Below are positions 8,893-16,615 of a stretch of 64,000 nucleotides of DNA, in pieces. The stretch is from an uncultured Coriobacteriaceae bacterium. GTDB lineage: Bacteria > Actinomycetota > Coriobacteriia > Coriobacteriales > Atopobiaceae. The translations under genes and the position numbers were made by a program. Within the stretch, counting starts at the first letter, position 1, and the number at the start of each line of letters is the position of its first letter. The notes under the pieces are model-generated. The model was not told the origin of the DNA. It searched no databases and saw only the letters and a list, made by a program, of their open reading frames with translations. Where the stretch lies: assembly GCA_902791035.1 (NCBI GenBank), contig CADAUA010000005.1:83221-147220 (forward strand), in the 5' to 3' direction.

Positions 8893-10074
8893 ATGCCCAT
8901 CATGGAACTGCCCGGGCTCACTCCCGATGGCCAAATCTATTATGACCCTGAGATGAAGGTCACCGAGGCCATGCTGTCTCCGGGCCCCTGGGCCACCCAC
9001 CATGGCCCCGGCCTGTTGGAGACTCCGGCCGGCACCCTGCTCTGCTGCTGGTTCGCCGGCACCTACGAGGGCGACACGGACATCAACATCGTGGTGTCCC
9101 GTCTGCCCAAGGGTGCCACGCAGTGGGAGGAGCCCCGCTACATCTCCACGGACAACGACCACTCCGACCAGAACCCATCGCTCTTCCTCAACCCCGAGAA
9201 CGGCGAGATCTGGTGTCTCTACACCTCCCAGCTGGGCCGCCAGCCGGGCAAGGACAACATGCAGTACACCTCGCAGATCAAGCGCCAGGTCTCGACCGAC
9301 GACGGCCTCACCTGGTCCGAGCCCGAGGTCATACTCCCGGAGGAGGGCACCTTCGCCCGCCAGCCCATCCAGGTCCTCTCCAACGGCCGCTGGATCTACG
9401 GCCTGTGGCTCTGCACCGACTCCGCGAGCGGTCTGGCCGGCGACCCCTCCGCCTTCGCCGTGTCCGACGACAAGGGCGCCACGTGGCGCCGCGTTGACGT
9501 GCCCAACTCCTCTGGCCGCGTGCACCCCTCCGTCGCCGAGCTGGAGCCCGGCCACGTGGTCTGCTTCATGCGCTCGCGCGAGGCCGACTGGATCTACCGC
9601 TCCGAGTCCTTTGACTACGGCGACACCTGGACCGAGCCTGCGAAGACCGTCCTGCCCAACAACAACTCGGGCATCGGCGTGATCAAGCTCCAGAGCGGCC
9701 GTGTGGCCATCGTGTACAACCACAGCTCCGCGCCCCAGACCTACGGCAAGAAGGGCGCCTGGCCGGGGCTGCGCTGCCCCGTGAACATCGCCCTCACCGA
9801 GGACGGCGGCAAGACCTTCCCGCTGATCCGCCAGGTCGAGCGCGGCGAGGGCTACGTGGGCGACGAGAACCGCTTCAACAACCGCCAGTACGAGTACCCC
9901 TGCATCATGCAGTCGGCCGACGGCATGATCCACATCGCCTACGCCTACCAGACCCGTCGCGGCGTCAAGTGGGTGTGCCTCTCCGAGGACGACGTGATCG
10001 GCGGCAAGCGCGGCGAGAGCACCTACAACCCCACCTCCGGTGACGTGGGCGCCCACCCCGTGGCCAGTAAGTAG
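8893..10074 (+). CDS. Sialidase-fold (BNR repeat) protein
   Basis: A 393-residue six-bladed propeller-type protein of the exo-sialidase/BNR_2 family. Four Asp-box-like motifs are visible: STDDGLTW (near residue 134), SDDKGATW (near 189), SFDYGDTW (near 237) and TEDGGKTF (near 300). There is no signal peptide or membrane anchor, so it probably acts inside the cell on an imported substrate. Relatives include sialidases and other glycosidases or lyases. Intracellular members of this kind in sugar-acid clusters are poorly characterised, so sialidase activity should not be assumed. ATG 8893 is preceded by GGTAAGGAAGG; longer upstream reading of the frame lacks family similarity. Confidence 0.8.
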   Translation: MPIMELPGLTPDGQIYYDPEMKVTEAMLSPGPWATHHGPGLLETPAGTLLCCWFAGTYEGDTDINIVVSRLPKGATQWEEPRYISTDNDHSDQNPSLFLNPENGEIWCLYTSQLGRQPGKDNMQYTSQIKRQVSTDDGLTWSEPEVILPEEGTFARQPIQVLSNGRWIYGLWLCTDSASGLAGDPSAFAVSDDKGATWRRVDVPNSSGRVHPSVAELEPGHVVCFMRSREADWIYRSESFDYGDTWTEPAKTVLPNNNSGIGVIKLQSGRVAIVYNHSSAPQTYGKKGAWPGLRCPVNIALTEDGGKTFPLIRQVERGEGYVGDENRFNNRQYEYPCIMQSADGMIHIAYAYQTRRGVKWVCLSEDDVIGGKRGESTYNPTSGDVGAHPVASK

Positions 10075-10161
10075 CATATAGGTGGCAAAGGGGCGGTGGG
10101 GGCGCAGCGCGTCCCCACCGCCTGCGTGTGGTCGGCACGACCAACGGGAAAGGTGGAAGCG

Positions 10162-10650
10162 ATGATCTACGACGGCATCTCCGCCATCGGGCGCTACCGG
10201 GGGCTGGCCAAGGGGCTCGACGTCCTTATCGACTGGCTTGGCGAGCACGACGACTGGCGCGACCTGCCCACCGGCAGGAACGAGATCTGCGGCAGCAAGG
10301 TCTTTGCCAACGTGCAGGACGCCACCACCCGCACCGCGGGCAGCGCCCACTACGAGGTGCACCGTCGCTACATCGACGTGCAGGTGGACCTGGTGGGCTG
10401 CGAGGCCTTCCGCGTGACGCCGGGCGCCACGGTGCCACTCGAGGACTTCGACGAGGCCCGCGACTACCAGAAGGTGGACGCCGCGCCCCAGAACGGCGAC
10501 GAGATCGAGGGGACGCTGGCCAAGGGCCACTTCGCGGCCTTCTTTCCGGGCGAGCCCCACATGCCCAACCTCGTGTGCACCGCGGCCGAGCCCTATCCCA
10601 TCCACAAGATCTGCTTCAAGGTCCTCGCCGACGAGTTCTGGGAGGACTAG
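10162..10650 (+). CDS. YhcH/YjgK/YiaL (NanQ-like) family protein
   Basis: A 162-residue cupin-like protein of the DUF386 family, with conserved EVHRRYIDVQ (about residues 71-80) and FFPGEPHMPN (about 131-140), the latter providing typical metal or ligand-binding residues. E. coli NanQ (YhcH) speeds anomerisation of sialic acid. Other members sit in uronate or ascorbate-type sugar-acid clusters and are thought to act as sugar-binding anomerases. It ends the catabolic run, and the second copy of the CAAAAGTG palindrome follows its stop. The sialidase fold, NanA-superfamily aldolase and this protein recall nan clusters, but NanE and NanK are absent. Confidence 0.88.
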   Translation: MIYDGISAIGRYRGLAKGLDVLIDWLGEHDDWRDLPTGRNEICGSKVFANVQDATTRTAGSAHYEVHRRYIDVQVDLVGCEAFRVTPGATVPLEDFDEARDYQKVDAAPQNGDEIEGTLAKGHFAAFFPGEPHMPNLVCTAAEPYPIHKICFKVLADEFWED

Positions 10651-10657
10651 CCTGCAA

Positions 10658-10688
10658 TGTCACAAAAGTGTCAGTCACTTTTGTGACA
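10658..10688. repeat. Perfect palindromic repeat, copy 2
   Basis: Arms TGTCACAAAAGTG (10658-10670) and CACTTTTGTGACA (10676-10688) enclose TCAGT. Compared with copy 1 at 3765 the fourth base of the arm is C instead of G, with the matching change on the other arm. It immediately follows the last gene of the catabolic island and may help end or protect its mRNA. Confidence 0.75.
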
Positions 10689-10817
10689 GCCGTGGGTAAG
10701 ATGAGATTCGTCATGTAGGCACGTCCGACATGGCAGCCTTGGTGAGCCCTTGCCCCTCCTGGGGAATTATGATCGGGCATCAATCTGTCGGGCGTAACCC
10801 AACCAGGAGGGAAAGAC

Positions 10818-13499
10818 ATGAGAGAGTACCTCGTGTCCAGCGGGGACGTGCTCGAGGAGTACGCCTCCGACGCCGAGCAGGGCCTCGGCGAGGGCAGGGC
10901 CCAGGAGCTGCTGGAGCAGCACGGGCCAAACAAGCTCAAGGAGGCGGAGAAGGACCCGCTGTGGAAGCGCTTCTTCGCCATGATGGCCGACCCCATGGTC
11001 ATCATGCTGATCATCGCCGCCGTAATCTCGGCCGTCACGGGCATGGCCCAGGGCGAGGCCGACTTCGCCGACGTGGTCATCATCATGTTCGTCGTCATCC
11101 TCAACTCCGTGCTGGGCGTGGCCCAGGAGTACCAGGCCGAGAACGCCCTGGCCGCCCTGCAGGAGATGAGCGCGGCCCAGTCCAAGGTCATCCGTGGCGG
11201 CAAGCAGGTCACGGTGCCCTCCGCCGAGGTCGTGCCCGGCGACATCGTGATCCTGGAGGCCGGCGACGCCGTGCCCGCGGACTGCCGCATCCTTGAGTCC
11301 GCGTCCATGAAGGTGGAGGAGTCCGCCCTCACCGGCGAGTCCGTCCCCGCCAACAAGATCTCCGAGGTCCTGGGTCTCGAGGCCGGCACCGACGACGTGC
11401 CCCTGGGCGACCGCAAGAACATGTGCTACATGGGCTCCACCGTGGTCTACGGCCGCGGCCGCGCGGTCGTCGTGGCCACCGGCATGGACACCGAGATGGG
11501 CAAGATCGCCGACGCCATCGCCCAGGCCAAGGACGAGCTCACGCCCCTGCAGGTCAAGCTCAACGAGCTCTCCGGCATCCTCACCAAGCTGGTCATCGGC
11601 ATCTGCGCCGTCGTGTTTGTCGTCGGCGTTATCCAGCACGGCGGCCTGGCCTTCTTCTCCAACCTCTCCGAGGTGCTCAACACCTTCATGGTGGCCGTCT
11701 CGCTGGCCGTGGCCGCCATCCCCGAGGGCCTGGTGGCCGTCGTGACCATCGCCCTCTCCATCGGCGTCACCAAGATGTCCAAGCGCAGCGCCATCGTCCG
11801 CAAGATGAACGCCGTGGAGACCCTGGGCTGCACGCAGGTGATCTGCTCCGACAAGACCGGCACCCTCACGCAGAACAAGATGACGGTCGTGCGCCACTAC
11901 TCCGAGGACGTCGACCGCCTGGTGCGCTGCATGGCCATGTGCTCCGACGCCAAGTGGGACGCCGGCGCGAACGAGGCCACCGGCGAGCCCACCGAGGCTG
12001 CCCTCGTGGCCGATGCGGCCAAGCTGGGCTTCTACTCCGCCGACCTCGATGCCGCCAACCCCCGTGTGGGCGAGGCGCCCTTCGACTCCGGCCGCAAGAT
12101 GATGTCCGTGGTCAACCTCTCGCCCGAGGGCGACTACGTGCAGCACACCAAGGGTGGCCCCGACGTGGTCCTCTCGCGCTGCACCAAGGTCCACACCGCC
12201 GACGGCGACGTGCCCCTCACCGACGAGTGGCGCGAGAAGATCATGGCGCAGAACAAGTCCATGGCCGACGACGCCCTGCGCGTGATGGCCGCCGCCCGCA
12301 CCAACTGGGGCAAGACCGCGCCCGCCAGCTACGAGGCCGCCGACCTGGAGAAGGACATGACCTTCCTGGGCCTCTGCGGCATGATCGACCCCGTCCGTCC
12401 CGAGGTCAAGCCCGCCATCAAGGAGGCCCACGAGGCCGGCATGAACGTGGTCATGATCACGGGCGACCACATCGACACCGCCGTGGCCATCGCCAAGGAG
12501 CTGGGCATCGTAGCCGACCGCTCCGGCGCCATCACCGGCGCGGAGCTCGACAAGATCTCCGACGAGGACTTCATCAACCGCATCGAGGACATCAACGTCT
12601 ACGCCCGCGTGCAGCCCGAGCACAAGACCCGCATCGTGGACACCTGGAAGAAGAAGGGCATGGTCGTCGCCATGACCGGCGACGGCGTGAACGACGCCCC
12701 CTCCATCAAGCGTGCCGACATCGGCGTGGGCATGGGCATCACCGGCACCGACGTGACCAAGGGCGTGGCCGACATGGTCCTGGCCGACGATAACTTCGCC
12801 ACCATCATCGGCGCCGTCGAAGAGGGCCGCCGCATCTACGACAACATCCGCAAGGCCATCGCCTTCCTGCTGTCGTCCAACCTGGCCGAGGTCGTGGTCG
12901 TGTTCGTGGCCTCCCTCATCGGCTTCACCATCCTGGAGCCCACGCACCTGCTCTGGATCAACCTCATCACCGACTCCCTGCCGGCCCTCGCCATGTGCAT
13001 GGAGGCCGCCGAGCCCGACATCATGAGGCGCAAGCCCCGCAACTCCTCCGACGGCATCTTCGCCAACGGCATGGGCGTGGACACCATCTTCCAGGGCATC
13101 GTGATCTCCATCCTCACGCTCGTGTCCTACTTCGTGGGCCTCAACGCCGCCGGTGTGCCCCTGGCCGACGCCGTGGCCTCCGACGCCAACGGCATCGAGG
13201 GCATGACCATGGCCTTCCTGACCCTCTCCATGATCGAGATGTTCCACTCCTTCAACATGCGCAGCCGCCGTACCTCCATCTTCCGGCTGCCCACCCAGAA
13301 CGTCTGGATCTGGGGTGCCTTCGGCCTGGCCCTCTTCCTCACCTGGGTCGTCATCGAGACCCCGCTGTCGTTCGTCTTCGGCTTCGCGGAGCTCGACATC
13401 ACCCACTACCTCATGGCCCTCGGCCTGGCCATCCTGATCATCCCGATCAACGAGGTGTACAAGGCCATCATGCGCGCCGTGGAGAAGAACAAGGACTAG
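10818..13499 (+). CDS. P-type Ca2+-transporting ATPase (P2A)
   Basis: An 893-residue cation pump. The phosphorylated aspartate is D345 in DKTGTLTQNK, the helix-4 motif IPEGL is at about residues 301-305, the actuator motif TGES occurs near residue 175, and the hinge TGDGVND lies in the C-terminal half. IPEGL and the N-terminal cation-ATPase domain place it with SERCA/PacL-like Ca2+ (or Mn2+) pumps rather than heavy-metal or K+ pumps. It would export Ca2+ across the cytoplasmic membrane using ATP. It has its own AGGAGGGA site before ATG 10818 and a GC-rich hairpin after the stop, so it appears monocistronic. Ion specificity is inferred from motifs only. Confidence 0.92.
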   Translation: MREYLVSSGDVLEEYASDAEQGLGEGRAQELLEQHGPNKLKEAEKDPLWKRFFAMMADPMVIMLIIAAVISAVTGMAQGEADFADVVIIMFVVILNSVLGVAQEYQAENALAALQEMSAAQSKVIRGGKQVTVPSAEVVPGDIVILEAGDAVPADCRILESASMKVEESALTGESVPANKISEVLGLEAGTDDVPLGDRKNMCYMGSTVVYGRGRAVVVATGMDTEMGKIADAIAQAKDELTPLQVKLNELSGILTKLVIGICAVVFVVGVIQHGGLAFFSNLSEVLNTFMVAVSLAVAAIPEGLVAVVTIALSIGVTKMSKRSAIVRKMNAVETLGCTQVICSDKTGTLTQNKMTVVRHYSEDVDRLVRCMAMCSDAKWDAGANEATGEPTEAALVADAAKLGFYSADLDAANPRVGEAPFDSGRKMMSVVNLSPEGDYVQHTKGGPDVVLSRCTKVHTADGDVPLTDEWREKIMAQNKSMADDALRVMAAARTNWGKTAPASYEAADLEKDMTFLGLCGMIDPVRPEVKPAIKEAHEAGMNVVMITGDHIDTAVAIAKELGIVADRSGAITGAELDKISDEDFINRIEDINVYARVQPEHKTRIVDTWKKKGMVVAMTGDGVNDAPSIKRADIGVGMGITGTDVTKGVADMVLADDNFATIIGAVEEGRRIYDNIRKAIAFLLSSNLAEVVVVFVASLIGFTILEPTHLLWINLITDSLPALAMCMEAAEPDIMRRKPRNSSDGIFANGMGVDTIFQGIVISILTLVSYFVGLNAAGVPLADAVASDANGIEGMTMAFLTLSMIEMFHSFNMRSRRTSIFRLPTQNVWIWGAFGLALFLTWVVIETPLSFVFGFAELDITHYLMALGLAILIIPINEVYKAIMRAVEKNKD

Positions 13500-13529
13500 C
13501 GCTCGCCCGTTCGTAGCGAGTGGGCCTTC

Positions 13530-13568
13530 GGGGGCCGGTGGGGCTTATCGCCCTGCCGGCCCCCCTCC
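13530..13568 (+). terminator. Probable terminator after the P-type ATPase gene
   Basis: Arms GGGGGCCGG (13530-13538) and CCGGCCCCC (13556-13564) pair perfectly, with an inner GGC/GCC pair, followed by a short pyrimidine-rich CTCCTT. The T-run is weak, but position between a gene end and a new promoter region supports termination. Confidence 0.55.
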
Positions 13569-13651
13569 TTGTGTCGGCTGGTCCCGGGCAGTCCCCCCGG
13601 CCTGCCTGGCGGGGAGTCCGTACAGGTGCGTGCCAGTGTGTCCAAAGGGTG

Positions 13652-13668
13652 TAACCCGTTTTGGGTTA
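13652..13668. promoter_or_regulatory. Candidate operator upstream of the xre gene
   Basis: TAACCC (13652-13657) and GGGTTA (13663-13668) form a perfect inverted repeat around GTTTT, 29 bp before the XRE start codon. Small XRE repressors commonly bind short dyads next to their own promoters, so autoregulation is plausible. No binding data can be read from sequence. Confidence 0.4.
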
Positions 13669-13697
13669 TGGCTGGGGCATGACGTACGTTTCCTGCC

Positions 13698-13985
13698 ATG
13701 TACGAGCTGTCCAAAAGGGTTGTCGGCTCCTCTCTGAGGAAGCTACGCGAGACGGCTGGGCTTACCCAGACCGAGCTCGCGCATCGCCTGCTCATGCCGC
13801 AGTCCTACGTCTCCAAGGTCGAGACGGGCGAGCGCGCGCTCAGGGTGGGGGAGGTCTTCGCGTACTCCGAGGCCCTGGGAATCCCGGCCGAGGCCGTGCT
13901 CCAGAAGCTTGCGGAGAGCCTCGACGGCGCCGGGCGCGACGCCCAGCGCCGACTCCAGGCCCAATGGCACGATGGTGGGCACTAG
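13698..13985 (+). CDS. Small XRE-family helix-turn-helix regulator
   Basis: A 95-residue protein made almost entirely of an HTH_XRE domain: LRKLRETAGLTQTELAHRL (helices 1-2), then SYVSKVETGER (recognition helix and the typical E-x-G-x-R turn), to about residue 70. A short charged tail follows. It has no sensor domain, so it is likely a simple DNA-binding repressor, perhaps of itself via the dyad at 13652-13668. It sits upstream of rsgA but rsgA appears to have its own promoter at 14039. Its stop codon lies inside the GGGCACTAG palindrome at 13977-14005. Confidence 0.85.
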   Translation: MYELSKRVVGSSLRKLRETAGLTQTELAHRLLMPQSYVSKVETGERALRVGEVFAYSEALGIPAEAVLQKLAESLDGAGRDAQRRLQAQWHDGGH

Positions 13986-14005
13986 GGGAGTACCCCTTTC
14001 TGCCC
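13977..14005. repeat. GGGCACTAG-type dispersed palindrome, copy 1
   Basis: Outer arms GGGC (13977) and GCCC (14002-14005) flank an inner AGGGG...CCCCT dyad with centre AGTA. The same layout recurs at 38139-38178 and 50841-50871. Here it overlaps the xre stop codon. Downstream, the word CTGCCCGTTTC-like is repeated three times (about 14000-14038), immediately before the rsgA -10 element. Confidence 0.65.
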
Positions 14006-14038
14006 GTTTCTCCTTTCTGCCCGTTTCCCTCTGCCCGT

Positions 14039-14044
14039 TATAAT
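14039..14044 (+). promoter_or_regulatory. Candidate -10 element for rsgA
   Basis: A consensus TATAAT at 14039-14044 lies 64 bp before the rsgA GTG start, in otherwise GC-rich DNA. No good -35 hexamer is visible at 16-18 bp spacing; CTGCCC repeats occupy that position. Confidence 0.5.
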
Positions 14045-14107
14045 GTGGGGCGTCTTCGCGACCCGCGAGAGCTGACGGGCCGCGGTCGTCATGACCAGGG
14101 GAGCCTC

Positions 14108-15397
14108 GTGGGAAAGCGCCAGGACACAAAGCGTTCGTCGAGGGGCCGTGCGGGCGACGGACGCGCCGGCGGGCGCCGCGGCAGGGCCGACCGCATGGCG
14201 CTCGAAGGCGCCTCCCAAGCCCCCCTGCCCGAACTCTCCACGCTCTGCGACCTCCCTGACTTCGCAGAGCTCGCCGCGAGCGGGCGGCAGCGCGCGGCCT
14301 TCGGCGAGGCCTGCGCCCGTGCGGAGGCGGCGCTGCCGGGGATCACGCCCGAGCTCGTGATGGGATGCGTCGTGCGTCTGGACCGCGGCTTCCCGGCCGT
14401 GGCGAGCGAACGGGGGACCTTCCGGGCGGAGTTCGCGGCACGCCTCACCAAGGGTCGCACCGGGGCTGGCCGCAGCGGGGCTGCCGGACAGACAGGCGAG
14501 GGCTCCTCCCGCGTGGCCGTGGGGGATTGGGTGTGCGCCCGCGTGCCCGAGGGCCACGACATGGGCCTCATAGAGGAGATACTCCCGCGCGAGAGCGACA
14601 TCGCACGCTGGCGGGGAGGGTCGCGCGGCGAGCGCCAGACCCTGGCCGCAAACGTGGGCTTGGTCATCGTGGCGCAGGCCCTTGGCGAGCGACCCATATC
14701 GTGCGACCGCATCGCGCGCTCGGCGGTGATCGCCCGCGACTGCGGGGCCGCCTTCGCGGTGGTTCTCACCAAGGCGGATCGTGCGCCACGGGAGGTCCTT
14801 GTCTCCGACGTGCGCCTCGTGCGCGAGGTGCTGGGGGAGGACCTCCGCCTGGTCCTGACGTCGAGCGCGGCGGAGCGGGAGCAGGGCAACAAGGCCGGCG
14901 AGCTCCGCGGGCTCGCACGCGACCTGGAGGTCGCATGGGGCACCGACGCCGTGCGCGCGCTCGTGCCGGCCGGTGCCGTGGCGATCGTGCTCGGCGAGTC
15001 CGGAGCCGGCAAGTCCACCCTGCTCAACGCCCTCCTGGGCACGGACCTCCTGGAGACGGGGGCCGTGCGGGAGGTGGACGACATGGGACGCCACACCACG
15101 GTGGCTCGGCGGATGGTCTCCGTGCCAGGCGGCGGTGTGATAGTGGACGAGCCTGGCCTCAGGAGCCTGCCCCTGGTGGGCCACGAGCGGGGCCTCGCCA
15201 TGGTCTTCCCCCACATAGCGGAGGCGGCTGCCAACTGCCGTTTCCGGGACTGCACCCACACGCACGAGCCGGGCTGCGGCGTGCGAGCGGCGCTCGCCGC
15301 TGGGGCGTTCCCCGAGGCTCGCCTGTCCTGCTACCTGTCGCTGGCTGCGGAGATGCGGGAGAGCGCGGGCACCCTCGACCCCGACGTCGTGCTCTAG
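14108..15397 (+). CDS. rsgA: Ribosome small-subunit-dependent GTPase A
   Basis: A 429-residue circularly permuted GTPase. In order it has an N-terminal OB-like region (VAVGDWVCARV), the NKXD-equivalent TKAD, the P-loop GESGAGKST (from residue 296), the switch motif DEPGLRS and a C-terminal zinc motif with Cys-x-x-x-x-Cys-x-His and a further Cys. RsgA releases RbfA and checks late 30S maturation. Usual length is near 300-350 residues; this one carries an extra basic, Arg/Gly-rich N-terminus (about 75 residues). GTG 14108 follows CCAGGGGAG. The frame is open further upstream, but that part overlaps the xre gene and is not protein-like. TKAD instead of NK-x-D is a mild deviation. Confidence 0.9.
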   Translation: MGKRQDTKRSSRGRAGDGRAGGRRGRADRMALEGASQAPLPELSTLCDLPDFAELAASGRQRAAFGEACARAEAALPGITPELVMGCVVRLDRGFPAVASERGTFRAEFAARLTKGRTGAGRSGAAGQTGEGSSRVAVGDWVCARVPEGHDMGLIEEILPRESDIARWRGGSRGERQTLAANVGLVIVAQALGERPISCDRIARSAVIARDCGAAFAVVLTKADRAPREVLVSDVRLVREVLGEDLRLVLTSSAAEREQGNKAGELRGLARDLEVAWGTDAVRALVPAGAVAIVLGESGAGKSTLLNALLGTDLLETGAVREVDDMGRHTTVARRMVSVPGGGVIVDEPGLRSLPLVGHERGLAMVFPHIAEAAANCRFRDCTHTHEPGCGVRAALAAGAFPEARLSCYLSLAAEMRESAGTLDPDVVL

Positions 15398-15778
15398 GGG
15401 ACGGTGCGGGTCCGTATCAGCCTGCGGGCCGTGCGAGGACGCGCGAGGCCGTGTGAGGCAGTGCGCCGCGGCCGTCTGACACGCGCCGTGGGCGGCGTGG
15501 AAGATTCGCACGTAGCGGACCGGCCGTTTTTTGTGCAACAAGTTTGATGGAACTGCCACGCGGGGGCAAAACCGCAGGAAGATGGTTTCGCCTTTGTTCC
15601 CGATACCGCGTCAGCGCTGGGCACTTGACCTGCGAACATAAAAGTTCTCGTAACATTCGCGGAAGGTTGCTGTAAGACCGCGTGACCGCTTTCTCGGATT
15701 GAGGGGAAAGAAGGCCTTTCCAGCAGCGAGAATCCTCATACGCGGCCGCCATGGGGGCGGCTGGGATGGGGGGTTCGC
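15398..15778. other. Non-coding leader region before the Tad pilus operon
   Basis: This 381-bp gap is noticeably AT-richer than its surroundings from about 15525 to 15730. It holds a T6 run at 15530-15535, probably part of the rsgA transcript end. It also holds a hairpin with arms GGCAAAACC (15565-15573) and GGTTTCGCC (15584-15592, one mismatch) followed by TTTGTT. A possible -35 TTGACC (15625-15630) faces TAACAT (15651-15656) at a long 20-bp spacing. The layout (hairpin, then promoter-like DNA, then a 120-nt leader) suggests that pilus expression is controlled here, but I recognise no known riboswitch. Confidence 0.45.
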
Positions 15779-16615
15779 ATGAACAGGCGGTTCAGGATCC
15801 TGCTCTCTGGCGCCTTCGCGCTCCTTGCCGTCGTCGTGTGCGCAGCCTATGCGGGGCACGTGCGCGACGAGGCCGAGCAGGTCCGTGCCGAGGCCATCGA
15901 GCGCTATGGCGGCGAGGTGATGAGCCTCGTGGTGGCCAACTCCGAGCTCCCGCGGGGCCATGTGGTCTCGCGGTCCGACGTGACGGTACGCGACTGGCTC
16001 CTCGACCTGGCGCCGGAGGGCGCGGAGACGAGCCTGGACGACGTGGTGGGCCTGGAGGTCACGAACCCCGTGCCCGCCGGCTCCCCGCTCACGGCGCTGA
16101 GCTTCCGGGAGGAGTCCGACGTCGGGCCGGTGCCAGACGGCTACGTGGCCCTGTCCGTCCCCTTGGGAGAGCGTCTGGGGATGCCGGGCTCTGCGGGCTC
16201 GGGCGAGCGACTGGCGGCATGGCGCGTCACGGAGAGCGGCGCGGCGCCCATCACCGGGGACCTCCTGCTCCTATCGCAGGCGGAGGGGTCTGGCCTCTCC
16301 GGCTCCAGCTCGGTCGTGCTGGCCGCAAGGCCGCAGGACGTGGCCGCGCTGCTCGTGGCCTCGGGCGACGGCTCGTTGCGGGTACTCGAGCCCTCCGACG
16401 CCGCCTGGGCGGAGATAGATGCCCAGATGTCCGCCCAGGCACCCGCGAGCGTGCCTGCCGAGGAGGGCGGTGCCGAGGTGGGAGCCGGCTCGCCCGGGGG
16501 TGGCGCCGAGGCCCAGGGGGCTGAGGGGACGGACGCGTCCGGCGAGGGCGAGAAGGTCGAAGACGAGGGATCCGATGGTGCCGAGGGCGGCTCGGCAGGG
16601 AGTGGGGGCGCATGA
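15779..16615 (+). CDS. cpaB: Flp pilus assembly protein CpaB/RcpC-like (SAF domain)
   Basis: A 278-residue protein with an N-terminal membrane anchor (ILLSGAFALLAVVVCAAYA). A SAF-type domain follows (SELPRGHVVSRSDVTVRDW, about residues 57-75), then a cpaB-like beta-rich region. The last 60 residues are Ala/Glu/Gly-rich and probably disordered. In Gram-negative Tad systems CpaB helps organise the periplasmic secretin. In single-membrane bacteria it is retained without a secretin and probably works in the cell wall. It is the first gene of the operon and overlaps the next by ATGA. Confidence 0.85.
   Translation: MNRRFRILLSGAFALLAVVVCAAYAGHVRDEAEQVRAEAIERYGGEVMSLVVANSELPRGHVVSRSDVTVRDWLLDLAPEGAETSLDDVVGLEVTNPVPAGSPLTALSFREESDVGPVPDGYVALSVPLGERLGMPGSAGSGERLAAWRVTESGAAPITGDLLLLSQAEGSGLSGSSSVVLAARPQDVAALLVASGDGSLRVLEPSDAAWAEIDAQMSAQAPASVPAEEGGAEVGAGSPGGGAEAQGAEGTDASGEGEKVEDEGSDGAEGGSAGSGGA

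Noticed and set aside
8893..10650. Complete sialic-acid (nan) operon
   Set aside because: Sialidase-fold, NanA-superfamily and NanQ-like genes are present, but NanE and NanK are not, the aldolase active site is not typical NanA, and the BNR protein has no export signal.
13661..14107. Long N-terminal extension of RsgA
   Set aside because: It overlaps the xre gene in another frame and crosses a consensus -10 element; the GTG at 14108 has a ribosome-binding site.
15550..15600. Cyclic-di-GMP riboswitch in the pilus leader
   Set aside because: A GGCAAAACC / GCAGG pattern faintly resembles the GEMM core, but the conserved GGGACGCAAAGCC and GAAA tetraloop-receptor parts are missing.
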